Origin: Caproicibacter sp047833665
GTDB lineage: Bacteria; Bacillota; Clostridia; Oscillospirales; Acutalibacteraceae
Assembly (NCBI GenBank): GCA_047833665.1
Contig: CP181261.1
Span: 2,418,001 to 2,482,000 of the forward strand
Length of the DNA: 64,000 nt
Direction of reading: 5' to 3'
Numbering within the stretch: position 1 is the first letter of the stretch; each line of letters starts with the position of its first letter. A program made the translations under genes and the position numbers. This document shows, in pieces, positions 17,421 to 24,870 of this stretch. The notes under the pieces are model-generated. The model searched no databases, was not told the origin of the DNA, and saw nothing but the letters and a program-made list of their open reading frames with translations.

Positions 17421-19163
17421 TTATTTGAATAATTCCTTCAGTTTTTCTCCTTTTATTTCATCCGGGCTCCATGAAATTACCGCGAAATTACCTTTAGAAT
17501 GGGCATCCACTTTGTTAATCCATTCGATTTCATTGCTGGCCTTTGCGGACAGTATCGGATTGGTTGTGCCGGTGCGGTACATGGATGAATTAATGACCCA
17601 CCATTTTGTGGCTATTTTTGCCCGCTTTAAATCTTCTTCCAACCGCATCGCTTCATAGACCGGCGTTGCCTCTGCCAATGTCACAATGATGACTTCGGTT
17701 TCTGCTGTATTGTGAAGACGCGGCAGTAATTTTTTTGCCGATTCCGGAATATCGCCATTGGAGCGCTTGATTTCGTGATTATAGCTTTGGGTGGATTCGA
17801 GCAAAAGCAAAGTATGCCCCGTGGGCGCGGTATCAATCACGACCACTTGGTCTTCTGCTTTCTCGACAATCTCTGCAAAAGCGCGGAACACCGCAATTTC
17901 CTGTGTGCAGGGAGAACGCAAATCTTCTTCAATATAAGCGATATCTTCTTCGGACATCGTTTCCCTTGCTTTTTTCAGTACTTCTTCGCGATATTTTTTC
18001 AGCTCGGCACGTTCATCTATGTGACTCATGGTAATGCCGCTGCTCTCATCAATCACGAATTTGAGATGTGCTGCGGGATCGGTTGTTGTAAGGTGCACTT
18101 TTTTGCCTTTTGCAGACAGGCCCAAGGCAATGGCAGCCGCCACGGTAGTTTTGCCGACGCCGCCTTTTCCCATTGTGAAAATGACTTTTTTATTGCTGCT
18201 GTACAAATCATCAATCACATCTTGCAGGCTGGGGATGATGTTTGTGTTTACTTTTGTGTCTTTCACAATATATTGGTCTTTCGTAAGAAACGCACGTACA
18301 TTTTCGATTCCGGTAATGTTATACGCTCTGAGCGGAATGGTATAAGTTTCAATCGTTTTTAATCCATCCGGAATATGGGACAGGGCGGACTGCTGTTTGC
18401 AATAGAGCCCCTCTGAAATACGGTCATCATAGGCAGGAAGAACACCGTTTACAATCAGCATTTGATTATGAATCCCAATCTCGGACAGTTCCTTAGACGC
18501 TCTTTCCGCTTCTTTCAACGGTGCTGTTTCGGGTCTGGAAACTAAAATCAGTGTGGTGAGCTTTGCATTTGATAAATTCTCCACCGCATTTTTATAAATA
18601 TTTTTTCGGTCTTCCAACCCGGACAGCTGCCCCAAACAGGATGCTCCATGCGTACTTTCACTGATAAAATTGCTCCACGCTGAGGGTAACTGCAGCATAC
18701 GAAGCGTATGCCCGGTTGGCGCGGTGTCAAATATAATAAAATCGTATTCATCTTGGGCCTTTTGGTCGGTAATAAAATTGGAAAATTCATTGAATGCTGC
18801 GATTTCTACCGTGCAGGAACCGGAGAGCTGTTCTTCCATATTCTTTAAAACGGTATCCGGCAGCTTGCCGCGGTAAGGGCCTATGATACTTTCGCGGTAT
18901 TCTGCGGCTGCCTGAACGGGATCTAAATTAGCCACCGTTAAATTGGGCACTTCAGGAATTGGAGTTCCTTTGTTCGTCAACTCTGTATGAAAGACATCTT
19001 GTAAATTTGAAGCGGGGTCGGTACTGATTAAGAGCACCTTTTTTCCGCTGTCGGCCAGTGTTACCGCCGTGGCGCAGGCGGTGGAAGTTTTTCCAACCCC
19101 GCCTTTGCCGGTAAAAAACAAATATTTTGTAAGGTTCAGTTCTTGCAGATCAAATTGCTTCAA
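17421..19163 (-). CDS. arsA: Arsenite-stimulated ATPase ArsA
   Basis: ArsA energises arsenite export and receives As(III) from ArsD. The 580-residue protein is the usual two-half type. Walker A motifs occur in each half (GKGGVGKT at residues 19-26 and again near 330), as do the DTAPTGHTLR signatures. The metalloid-binding cysteines correspond to E. coli C113 (SGSCTVEIAAF), C172 (HGASCLGQL) and C422 (RSPCTQEIAVF). I place the start at a TTG (19163) eight bases after GGAGG; a nearer ATG is out of frame and reads only ATG AAT TGA. It is the last gene of the ars operon. Confidence 0.93.
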   Translation of the reverse strand: MKQFDLQELNLTKYLFFTGKGGVGKTSTACATAVTLADSGKKVLLISTDPASNLQDVFHTELTNKGTPIPEVPNLTVANLDPVQAAAEYRESIIGPYRGKLPDTVLKNMEEQLSGSCTVEIAAFNEFSNFITDQKAQDEYDFIIFDTAPTGHTLRMLQLPSAWSNFISESTHGASCLGQLSGLEDRKNIYKNAVENLSNAKLTTLILVSRPETAPLKEAERASKELSEIGIHNQMLIVNGVLPAYDDRISEGLYCKQQSALSHIPDGLKTIETYTIPLRAYNITGIENVRAFLTKDQYIVKDTKVNTNIIPSLQDVIDDLYSSNKKVIFTMGKGGVGKTTVAAAIALGLSAKGKKVHLTTTDPAAHLKFVIDESSGITMSHIDERAELKKYREEVLKKARETMSEEDIAYIEEDLRSPCTQEIAVFRAFAEIVEKAEDQVVVIDTAPTGHTLLLLESTQSYNHEIKRSNGDIPESAKKLLPRLHNTAETEVIIVTLAEATPVYEAMRLEEDLKRAKIATKWWVINSSMYRTGTTNPILSAKASNEIEWINKVDAHSKGNFAVISWSPDEIKGEKLKELFK

Positions 19164-19179
19164 TTCATAGCCTCCTTCT

Positions 19180-19566
19180 TTAGCAGCATTTGCCGCCGGA
19201 ACAGCCACAGCCTCCCGAACTTTTCGGTGTTGCCGGGATGTTGGATTTTTCTCCCAAGAAACTTCTTGGAACATTCAGCATGGAAATAAATTCGTCGTTT
19301 GTGGGATATCTTTTTGTCAGAACCACTTTTCCGTCCAGCACAACAATGGGCAGAAGGTCAACATCTTTTGAAATCAGCTGATTAACCTCCTCGTTTTTGA
19401 TAAATTCCTGAGGTGCATTGGACAGATTATATCGTTCCACTTCAATGCCGTTTTTTTTCAGGTTTTCCAGAACGGTTGATACCCGGAGCAGTTCCGGGTC
19501 AACGCCTACCCCGCAGAGTCCTGTGGAGCAGCACATAGCCGGTTCATAAATTGTCATTTTTTTCAT
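19180..19566 (-). CDS. arsD: Arsenic metallochaperone ArsD
   Basis: ArsD binds As(III) and passes it to ArsA. The 128-residue protein has the essential cysteines at exactly the canonical positions, Cys12, Cys13 and Cys18 in AMCCSTGLCG. The thioredoxin-like fold continues with DLLPIVVLDGKVV. The tail SGGCGCSGGKCC adds four more cysteines, another metalloid site. AAGGAG lies upstream of the ATG. It sits 16 bases before arsA. Confidence 0.94.
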   Translation of the reverse strand: MKKMTIYEPAMCCSTGLCGVGVDPELLRVSTVLENLKKNGIEVERYNLSNAPQEFIKNEEVNQLISKDVDLLPIVVLDGKVVLTKRYPTNDEFISMLNVPRSFLGEKSNIPATPKSSGGCGCSGGKCC

Positions 19567-19602
19567 ATGGAATCTCTCCTTATCATAGACTTAATAAAAT
19601 GT

Positions 19603-19797
19603 TCAGTTGTCGGTCATACCGCACATATTATTTAAGCTGTATTTTTTGAAATTGTCATGGGATACGCCGTTCATGTCGGTTAAACTATATTCGCTTTGAG
19701 GGTTATCCGATTTGCCGTTCATGTTGTTTAAACCATATTGTTCTTGCGGGTTCTTTGATACCCCATTCATGTTATGAATGCTAAATTGATTCATCAT
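19603..19797 (-). CDS. Small protein of four 16-residue repeats in the ars operon
   Basis: The 64-residue product consists of three and a half tandem repeats with the pattern [FY]-[SG]-[LI]-x-x-M-[NC]-G-x-S-x-[ND]-x-x-x-x: FSIHNMNGVSKNPQEQ, YGLNNMNGKSDNPQSE, YSLTDMNGVSHDNFKK and a final YSLNNMCGMTDN. The DNA shows the matching 48-base period. A strong GGAGG lies eight bases before the ATG at 19797. There is no signal peptide or membrane segment, and the only Cys is in the last repeat. It lies between acr3 and arsD in the same direction with short gaps, so it is co-expressed with arsenic resistance. I recognise no family. Confidence 0.75.
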   Translation of the reverse strand: MMNQFSIHNMNGVSKNPQEQYGLNNMNGKSDNPQSEYSLTDMNGVSHDNFKKYSLNNMCGMTDN

Positions 19798-19833
19798 CGT
19801 ACAAACCTCCTTACTCATTATGATTGTTTCTTG

Positions 19834-20892
19834 TCACTTCTTGTTCGGCTGAGAAAACCAGTGCGTTGTGTGATTCGCAATACTGACGAGCATCAGCATA
19901 ACAGGTACTTCCGTAAGTACCCCCACGGTTGTGGCAAGTGCCGCAGGAGAAGCTGTGCCAAACAGCGCAATGGCAACCGCTACGGACAGTTCAAAGAAGT
20001 TAGATGCACCAATCATACCGGCCGGTGCTGCGATATCATGCGGCAGTTTCAGCCATTTGCATGCCAAATATGCTATAAAGAAAATCAGGAATGTCTGAAT
20101 GGTAAGCGGCACGGCAATCAGAATGATATGAAGCGGATTATTGATAATGGTGTCCCCTTGGAAAGAAAACAGCAAAATAAGGGTGAGCAGCAGACCAACC
20201 ACGGTTACATTATCAAACTTGTGAACAAACGTATTCTCGAAATAATCAACCCCCTTGCTCTTTGTAACCCATAAGCGGGTCAAAATACCGCCCGCCAACG
20301 GAATGACAACAAACAGAACCACGGATAAAATCAAGGTATCCCACGGAACAGAGACATCGCTGACACCCAAGAGAAATTTAACAATGGGCACGAATGCGAC
20401 TAAAATGATGAGGTCGTTGGAGGCAACCTGCACAACGGTATAGGCGGGATTCCCTTTGGTCAGAAGGCTCCAGACAAAAACCATCGCCGTACAAGGGGCT
20501 GCACCCAGCAGAATTGCACCGGCCAGATATTCTTTGGCTAAATCCGGCGCGATGAATCCTTTAAAGACAACATAAAGAAAGAATGAAGATATAGCGTACA
20601 TGGAAAACGGTTTAATCAGCCAATTTGTAACCCAAGTTACAAATAAGCCTTTCGGACTTTTCCCGACATTTTTGACGCTTTGGAAATCGACCTTCATCAT
20701 CATGGGGTAAATCATGACCCAGATTAAGATTGCCACCGGTATCGAAACTTTTGCGTATTCAAATTGATTTAGGAAAGCCGGTATCGACGGTAAAAATTTG
20801 CCAATTAATACACCGGCCGCCATACAAAGAATTACCCATACAGTTAAATACTTCTGAAAGAAGCCTATCCCTGCGTTTTGATTTTTACTCAT
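19834..20892 (-). CDS. acr3: Arsenite efflux permease, ACR3 family
   Basis: The 352-residue membrane protein has ten predicted helices and the conserved Cys of ACR3 carriers in LLGAAPCTAMVFVW, with SNDLIILVAF and GASNFFELSVAVA further on. It exports As(III), alone or driven by ArsA. The ATG at 20892 stands eight bases after AAGGAG, which itself overlaps the end of arsR; an ATG two codons earlier is too close. It is the second gene of the operon. Confidence 0.94.
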   Translation of the reverse strand: MSKNQNAGIGFFQKYLTVWVILCMAAGVLIGKFLPSIPAFLNQFEYAKVSIPVAILIWVMIYPMMMKVDFQSVKNVGKSPKGLFVTWVTNWLIKPFSMYAISSFFLYVVFKGFIAPDLAKEYLAGAILLGAAPCTAMVFVWSLLTKGNPAYTVVQVASNDLIILVAFVPIVKFLLGVSDVSVPWDTLILSVVLFVVIPLAGGILTRLWVTKSKGVDYFENTFVHKFDNVTVVGLLLTLILLFSFQGDTIINNPLHIILIAVPLTIQTFLIFFIAYLACKWLKLPHDIAAPAGMIGASNFFELSVAVAIALFGTASPAALATTVGVLTEVPVMLMLVSIANHTTHWFSQPNKK

Positions 20893-20897
20893 TGCCA

Positions 20898-21242
20898 TTA
20901 CTCCTTACTGCATAAATCGGATTGTTCATATTGTTTCCGTTTTTGGCTGTCGGACTCATAGGTGGGAAGGGAGGAAACTTTTTCTGCCAAATAGCGAATT
21001 AATTCTTGGTTCTCATGGCAAAATGTTTCATCAAGTTTGTAATACGTCCATTGCGCTTCTTTTCTGCTTGATAGTATGCCCGCGTTCTTCAAGACGATTA
21101 AATGCCTGGAAGCGTTTGACTGCGTTACGCCTAGACATTCCTCAATGCCGCAGACACACATTTCACCCTCTAAGAGAAGCGCAATGATTCGGAGCCTTGT
21201 TTCATCCGATAATGCTTTAAAAATATCGAACATATGACACAT
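20898..21242 (-). CDS. arsR: Arsenic-responsive repressor ArsR
   Basis: The 114-residue winged-helix protein of the ArsR/SmtB family has the As(III)-sensing CVC motif at Cys29-Cys31 (GEMCVCGIEE) at the start of the DNA-recognition part, followed by the recognition helix VTQSNASRHLIVLK. The start MCHMFDIFKALS is chosen for AGGAGGGG six bases upstream. As first gene of arsR-acr3-(repeat protein)-arsD-arsA it should repress its own operon and release DNA on binding arsenite. Confidence 0.93.
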   Translation of the reverse strand: MCHMFDIFKALSDETRLRIIALLLEGEMCVCGIEECLGVTQSNASRHLIVLKNAGILSSRKEAQWTYYKLDETFCHENQELIRYLAEKVSSLPTYESDSQKRKQYEQSDLCSKE

Positions 21243-21300
21243 GATGACCCCTCCTTTTCTGTATATTCGTATATTCACATGTACTCATATAATATGCTGA
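21243..21300 (-). promoter_or_regulatory. ars operon promoter/operator region
   Basis: Read on the minus strand this AT-rich stretch contains TATATGAGTACATGTGAATATAC and a repeated GAATATAC. A similar word, TATATGAGTATTTGTG, lies at 23605-23620 before the second ArsR gene, matching at 14 of 16 positions. The block lies where an autoregulatory ArsR site is expected. Confidence 0.4.
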
Positions 21301-21345
21301 ACAAAAACCATTTGTGACAATGGTTTTTGTTTTTTCTATGAAGTT

Positions 21346-21693
21346 TTACCGCACCTTTTGCAAAATTTTAACGATTTCCTCTGTCTTTAGCACTTTGCCG
21401 TAAGATACCACCTTGCCGTCGACAACCAAAGCCGGTGTTGTCATCACACCGTAAGCTGCAATTTGTGAAAAATCCGTAATATGATCGACAGCGGTATCCA
21501 TTCCCAATTGCTCCAGTGCCGCTTTGGCTGCGGATTCAAGCTGCTTGCATTTTGCGCAGCCGCTGCCAAGCACTTTCACGCTTGCTCCCTCTGTTTTTGC
21601 GTGTTCTGCTTTTGCCATGCTTTCTGCATCACAATTGCCGCAGCAGCATGCGGTTTCTTTCTGTTTATTTTTCCTTTTAAACAGCGCCATCAT
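21346..21693 (-). CDS. Thioredoxin-like (glutaredoxin-type) small redox protein
   Basis: After a Cys-rich N-terminus (TACCCGNCDAES), the protein (about 115 residues) has a thioredoxin fold of the MTH895/TM0996 type with the redox motif GSGCAKCKQLE, cis-Pro in MTTPALVVDG and the usual end. I chose an ATG at 21693, six bases after GGAG; the next codon is also ATG. It lies directly downstream of the CcdA-like gene and is probably a partner in thiol-disulfide exchange. The N-terminal cysteines suggest metal or metalloid binding. Confidence 0.8.
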   Translation of the reverse strand: MMALFKRKNKQKETACCCGNCDAESMAKAEHAKTEGASVKVLGSGCAKCKQLESAAKAALEQLGMDTAVDHITDFSQIAAYGVMTTPALVVDGKVVSYGKVLKTEEIVKILQKVR

Positions 21694-21715
21694 CAATCTC
21701 TCCTTTTCAGAATGA

Positions 21716-22405
21716 TTAGAACCCAAGATAAAACAGATAAAACCCGATGAACAGAATGAGCGTACCCATCACAATTTTTAAAACAAAACTTACTTTTCCG
21801 TATTTTGGGCTGGAAGAAAGTTTTTGTACAAAACCAATGGATGTTCCTGCAACGATTGCTAGGCAACCATGCCCAATGGAATACAGGAGGAGCAGCAGCA
21901 CACCCCAAAGGATATTTCCTTTGCCGGCAACAATGGCTAACAGCGCAATCAGTACTGGAGTAGAACACGGAGAGGAGAAAATTCCGCCGAGAATCCCCGC
22001 CAGAAATGCGCCGACATACCCCTTTTTGGTATTTTTGGAAACAAGATAGCTCGATGGGATAAACTCAAAGATTTCCCAAGTTTGCAAAGCCATGAGAATC
22101 ATTAAAGTGCCAAGAGCAAGATACCACCATGATGTTGCATTCCCTAATAATTTTCCGGCAAGCGAAGCGACAACGCCCAACACTGTAAACGTCACCGCAG
22201 CCCCCGCCGCAAAAGTGACGGAAAGCCAAAATGCCCGTTTGGTTTCTCTTTGCCCTGTACCGCCAACATATCCAATTACCAAAGGAATGCTGGACAGTGA
22301 ACATGGCGTAAAAGATGTAAGCACTCCGGCCAAAAGTGCCAGCAAGGGTGCAAGCCAGCTGCTTTCCGTTATCAGTTCAGACAGACTCTCCAATACAGCT
22401 GTCAC
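21716..22405 (-). CDS. ccdA: CcdA/DsbD-type transmembrane thiol transporter
   Basis: The 229-residue membrane protein has six helices and the pair of cysteines that carry electrons across the membrane: FTPCSLSSIP in the first helix and FSSPCSTPVL in the fourth. It should pass reducing power from cytoplasmic thioredoxin to the extracytoplasmic thioredoxin encoded just before it. The GTG start overlaps the stop of that gene (GTGA). No cytochrome c genes are near, so a role in the arsenic/thiol island is more likely than cytochrome maturation. Confidence 0.85.
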   Translation of the reverse strand: MTAVLESLSELITESSWLAPLLALLAGVLTSFTPCSLSSIPLVIGYVGGTGQRETKRAFWLSVTFAAGAAVTFTVLGVVASLAGKLLGNATSWWYLALGTLMILMALQTWEIFEFIPSSYLVSKNTKKGYVGAFLAGILGGIFSSPCSTPVLIALLAIVAGKGNILWGVLLLLLYSIGHGCLAIVAGTSIGFVQKLSSSPKYGKVSFVLKIVMGTLILFIGFYLFYLGF

Positions 22406-22917
22406 TGTGCCACCCCCATGTCGGCTAATATTGCGCGCATTTGCTCTTCCGTCAATCCCCCTTGGTGGACGGTAAATGCATGCTCCCCAGTGTCCTGATA
22501 GGAATACATGGTAAATTCCACGTCAATCTCTTCACTGGGAACATAGGGCGTTCCGTCCGAATTGATAAAGACCTGTGTGGGGATGACTTGTACGGGGAAG
22601 CCGTCCGCCGCCTCCGCATGCTTCCAAACATCAACAAATTTGATAATCGCTTTTCCCTGCATTTCAGCGTTCATCGTTTCAAGAACAGGGGCCATCTGCT
22701 GGCATGGAATACACGAGTCTGAACCAAAATCAATGATAATCGGCAGATTATAAGAGGTCAGAGTTTCCAAATCCACAGAGGTTGTTTCCAGCGCAAAATC
22801 CGAATTCGTCTCCTCACTGGCAGGTGCGGACTGCGTTTTGATCATCCATATGACGGTTAGTGCGGCCAAAATCAGTATCGGAACGATAATTCTAACAATT
22901 CGTTTTTTTGTATTCAT
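22402..22917 (-). CDS. Membrane-anchored extracytoplasmic thioredoxin
   Basis: The 171-residue product has one N-terminal membrane anchor (about residues 5-25), a short linker and a thioredoxin domain. The active site is DFGSDSCIPCQQMAP (CxxC) and the cis-Pro lies in VIPTQVFINSDG. Its ATG overlaps the stop of the preceding ferredoxin-like gene as TGATG and its own stop overlaps the CcdA start. The three are translationally coupled and form a membrane redox relay. Confidence 0.86.
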   Translation of the reverse strand: MNTKKRIVRIIVPILILAALTVIWMIKTQSAPASEETNSDFALETTSVDLETLTSYNLPIIIDFGSDSCIPCQQMAPVLETMNAEMQGKAIIKFVDVWKHAEAADGFPVQVIPTQVFINSDGTPYVPSEEIDVEFTMYSYQDTGEHAFTVHQGGLTEEQMRAILADMGVAQ

Positions 22918-23241
22918 CAGCAGCAATTCCCTCCACAACATGAGGAGTTCTTTTTGTCCCCTTCAAAGAAGTTCTTTCCACCTCCGCAGGAGCAACTAGA
23001 ATCCGGCGCCTGTGTTCTGTTTGACGGTGTCCAGCCGGTATCGTCACCGAAATAGGTAATTGCTCCAACCGGACAGCGATTGCCGCAGCCATGGCAATGG
23101 TCCACACATGCTTCCGGATTTTTGACAATGGGGGAAGGAGCTTTCCCTTTATCATATACGCTTGTGTGAACAATTTTCCACGCAGGTGCCGCACTCTTTA
23201 CAGATTAAATAGTCAACAACGGGATACCAGTTTTTTGCCAT
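22917..23241 (-). pseudogene. 2[4Fe-4S] ferredoxin-like gene with a one-base frameshift
   Basis: Reading starts at the ATG at 23241 after AGGGGGATG and gives MAKNWYPVVDYLICKECGTC with a first CxxCxxCxxxC cluster motif, then stops after about 29 codons. Dropping one base near 23162-23163 restores the frame into SVYDKGKAPSPIVKNPEAC, a second cluster motif CVDHCHGCGNRCP, and a Cys-rich tail (CSCGGG .. SSCCGGNCC). The total span, 325 bases, is one more than a multiple of three. As written it is a pseudogene, unless the extra base is a sequencing error. Confidence 0.75.
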
Positions 23242-23476
23242 AGATATCATCCCCCTAATCATTCAGCGCGATTCAAAAACATTGCATGACTGCCGTCATA
23301 AATCCGCCTAAATTCTCTATATATTTGTTGCGCGCGAGGCTGCTAAAGGTTGGACGGAACTGTATTTATAACATAGGTATTAAATGATACCTGACGCTGC
23401 AACACAGCTGAAAGAATCATGTATTTTGTGATTTTTCCTTTTGTACCGCTGTACCGCCGCAGGATGTGTTTTTTGC

Positions 23477-23500
23477 TGTCATATCAAATTTATTTGATGT
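23477..23500. promoter_or_regulatory. Putative ArsR-type operator 1
   Basis: A 24-base site centred on the palindrome ATCAAATTTATTTGAT, preceded by TGTCAT. It lies between the divergent ferredoxin operon (minus) and the second ArsR gene (plus). The same word, inverted, occurs at 24092-24115 with 22 of 24 matches. Such ATCAAAT..ATTTGAT dyads are typical of ArsR boxes. Confidence 0.65.
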
Positions 23501-23564
23501 AATGCTAGTATATGCGTTAAATCAAAATTTGTCAATATGAAAAAAGTAAGATGAAAAAAATCTC

Positions 23565-23593
23565 TTGACATTGCATGGAAAAAGCGCTGTCAT
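23565..23593 (+). promoter_or_regulatory. Promoter of the second ArsR gene
   Basis: TTGACA at 23565-23570 is followed after 17 bases by TGTCAT, a weak -10 box. It is 58 bases before the start at 23651. Confidence 0.45.
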
Positions 23594-23650
23594 ATCCGCA
23601 AATGGGTATATGAGTATTTGTGCTTGTGACCGTTTGGAAAGGAAATTGCC

Positions 23651-23989
23651 ATGTCTTATTTGACGGAATTTTTCAAACGTGCATCGGATGAAACACGTTT
23701 AAGAATTATGGTTTTGCTGGCCCAAAAAGAATTAGCGGTGTGTGAAATCTGCGGAATATTAAAACTGTCACAGCCGAAAGTCTCAAAACATCTTGCCAAA
23801 CTGAGGGATATGGGATTTGTGACAGACTCCCGATAAGAAAAATTTATATTTTACTCACTCAGTCTTAAGGATGACATTATTAAAAGTTTAATAAAAAACC
23901 TTGTTAATCATCTGGAATGTTATCCGCAATTGGAAGAAGACAGCCAAAACTTGGCAAATAAAGATGTTTATTTAAGCCAGTGCAAATGA
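23651..23989 (+). pseudogene. ArsR-family regulator with an in-frame ochre stop
   Basis: The frame starts after GGAAAGGAAATTGCC and runs 61 codons (MSYLTEFFKRASDETRLRIM, helix-turn-helix LKLSQPKVSKHLAKLRD, Cys pair in LAVCEICGIL). At 23834-23836 TAA stands where CAA (Gln) is expected. The same frame then continues undisturbed for 50 codons (EKFIYYSLSLKDDIIKSLIK ...) to a natural TGA at 23989. A single C-to-T change explains it. The truncated product would keep the DNA-binding part but lose the dimer helix. Confidence 0.82.
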
Positions 23990-24091
23990 TCTAAATGATC
24001 TATAGGTAAACAGTGATTTGCATCGCTGAAAAGCAGACAAAATTTAGCGCAGATGTTTTAGCACCAATGTATAAAGCGTATGATATATATA

Positions 24092-24115
24092 ACATCAAAT
24101 TATTTTGATATGACA
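24092..24115. promoter_or_regulatory. Putative ArsR-type operator 2
   Basis: This site has the palindrome ATCAAATTATTTTGAT and is the reverse complement of operator 1 with two changes. It lies 100-123 bases upstream of the permease start and presumably ties the permease to the same regulator. Confidence 0.65.
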
Positions 24116-24214
24116 TAAGGCAGACAGCACTTAAGAACTGCTAAAAACACATTGCAAAAGAGAAAAGCGCAGTACTTTAATTTGATAATAGATTATAAAA
24201 TCGGAGGAATGATT

Positions 24215-24694
24215 TTGGACACTTATTTGCTGTATGGAGTAACCGTATTACTTTTAGCTGTTTCGTTTTTTAAGGATAAACAAAAAACCAAAAAAGCCCT
24301 AAAAAAAGGATGGAAGGCATTTGAAAATATTTTGCCGCAATTTTTGGTCATCATCCTACTGGTCGGCATCCTGCTGGCTGTGTTAAACACCGAAGTCATT
24401 TCAAAAATAATCGGCTCCGGTTCCGGTTGGTTGGGAGTGATACTTGCCGCTGTGATTGGTGCTATCACGCTCATTCCCGGGTTTGTTGCATTCCCCACAG
24501 CCGCCATGCTTTTACAAAGCGGCGCGGGATATATGCAGATTGGGGCCTTTGTCTCCGCACTGATGATGGTCGGCGTGGTAACGATTCCCGTTGAAATCAA
24601 GTATTTTGGCAAAAAGCTGACAATTTTCCGAAACGTGCTTGCTTTTCTTTTCTCGTTTATTGTCGCTTATATCATTCGATTGGTGGTGGGCTAA
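24215..24694 (+). CDS. Half-size permease, COG0701/ArsP-like
   Basis: The product of about 159 residues has four to five membrane segments and the permease-family features KKGWKAFENILPQ, TLIPGFVAFPTAAML and MMVGVVTIPVEIKYFG. It matches one half of the large ArsP/YraQ-type permeases, which move organoarsenicals or other metal(loid) species; half-size forms probably dimerise. I chose the TTG at 24215, seven bases after GGAGG; the ATG two codons earlier is only one base from that site. The link to metalloids is an inference from neighbours and operator 2. Confidence 0.78.
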   Translation: MDTYLLYGVTVLLLAVSFFKDKQKTKKALKKGWKAFENILPQFLVIILLVGILLAVLNTEVISKIIGSGSGWLGVILAAVIGAITLIPGFVAFPTAAMLLQSGAGYMQIGAFVSALMMVGVVTIPVEIKYFGKKLTIFRNVLAFLFSFIVAYIIRLVVG

Positions 24695-24712
24695 ATTGAA
24701 AGCAATTTTAAA

Positions 24713-24870
24713 GGCTCTATGTCAATAGTTGGGGTAACCCAAAATGGAAACACCGGATGGAGCGGCGTTAAGCTGCTCCATTTTTCGTTGAATGATGGAA
24801 CATGTGAAGAATACGATTGCGGAAGCGACGAAAATTACGATAACCGTAGGCATTGCGTTTGAGTACCTTA
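24713..24870 (-). mobile_element. Remnant of an ISL3-family element
   Basis: The end GGCTCTATGTCAATAGTTGG at 24713 resembles ISL3 terminal repeats. The minus-strand frame ending at 24768 reads ..GKVLKRNAYGYRNFRRFRNR, the typical C-terminus of ISL3 transposases. A hairpin at 24757-24785 (ATGGAGC .. GCTCCATTTTT) may also terminate the permease transcript. The element is cut off at 24871 by the IS256-type copy A. Confidence 0.7.

Noticed and set aside
17421..19274. Longer ArsA starting at 19274
   Set aside because: This would overlap most of the arsD tail and add residues unlike any ArsA; the TTG at 19163 has the ribosome binding site and gives the normal length.
19603..19797. CRISPR-like array because of the 48-base period
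   Set aside because: The repeats are diverged, contiguous without spacers, and encode a conserved peptide pattern in frame.
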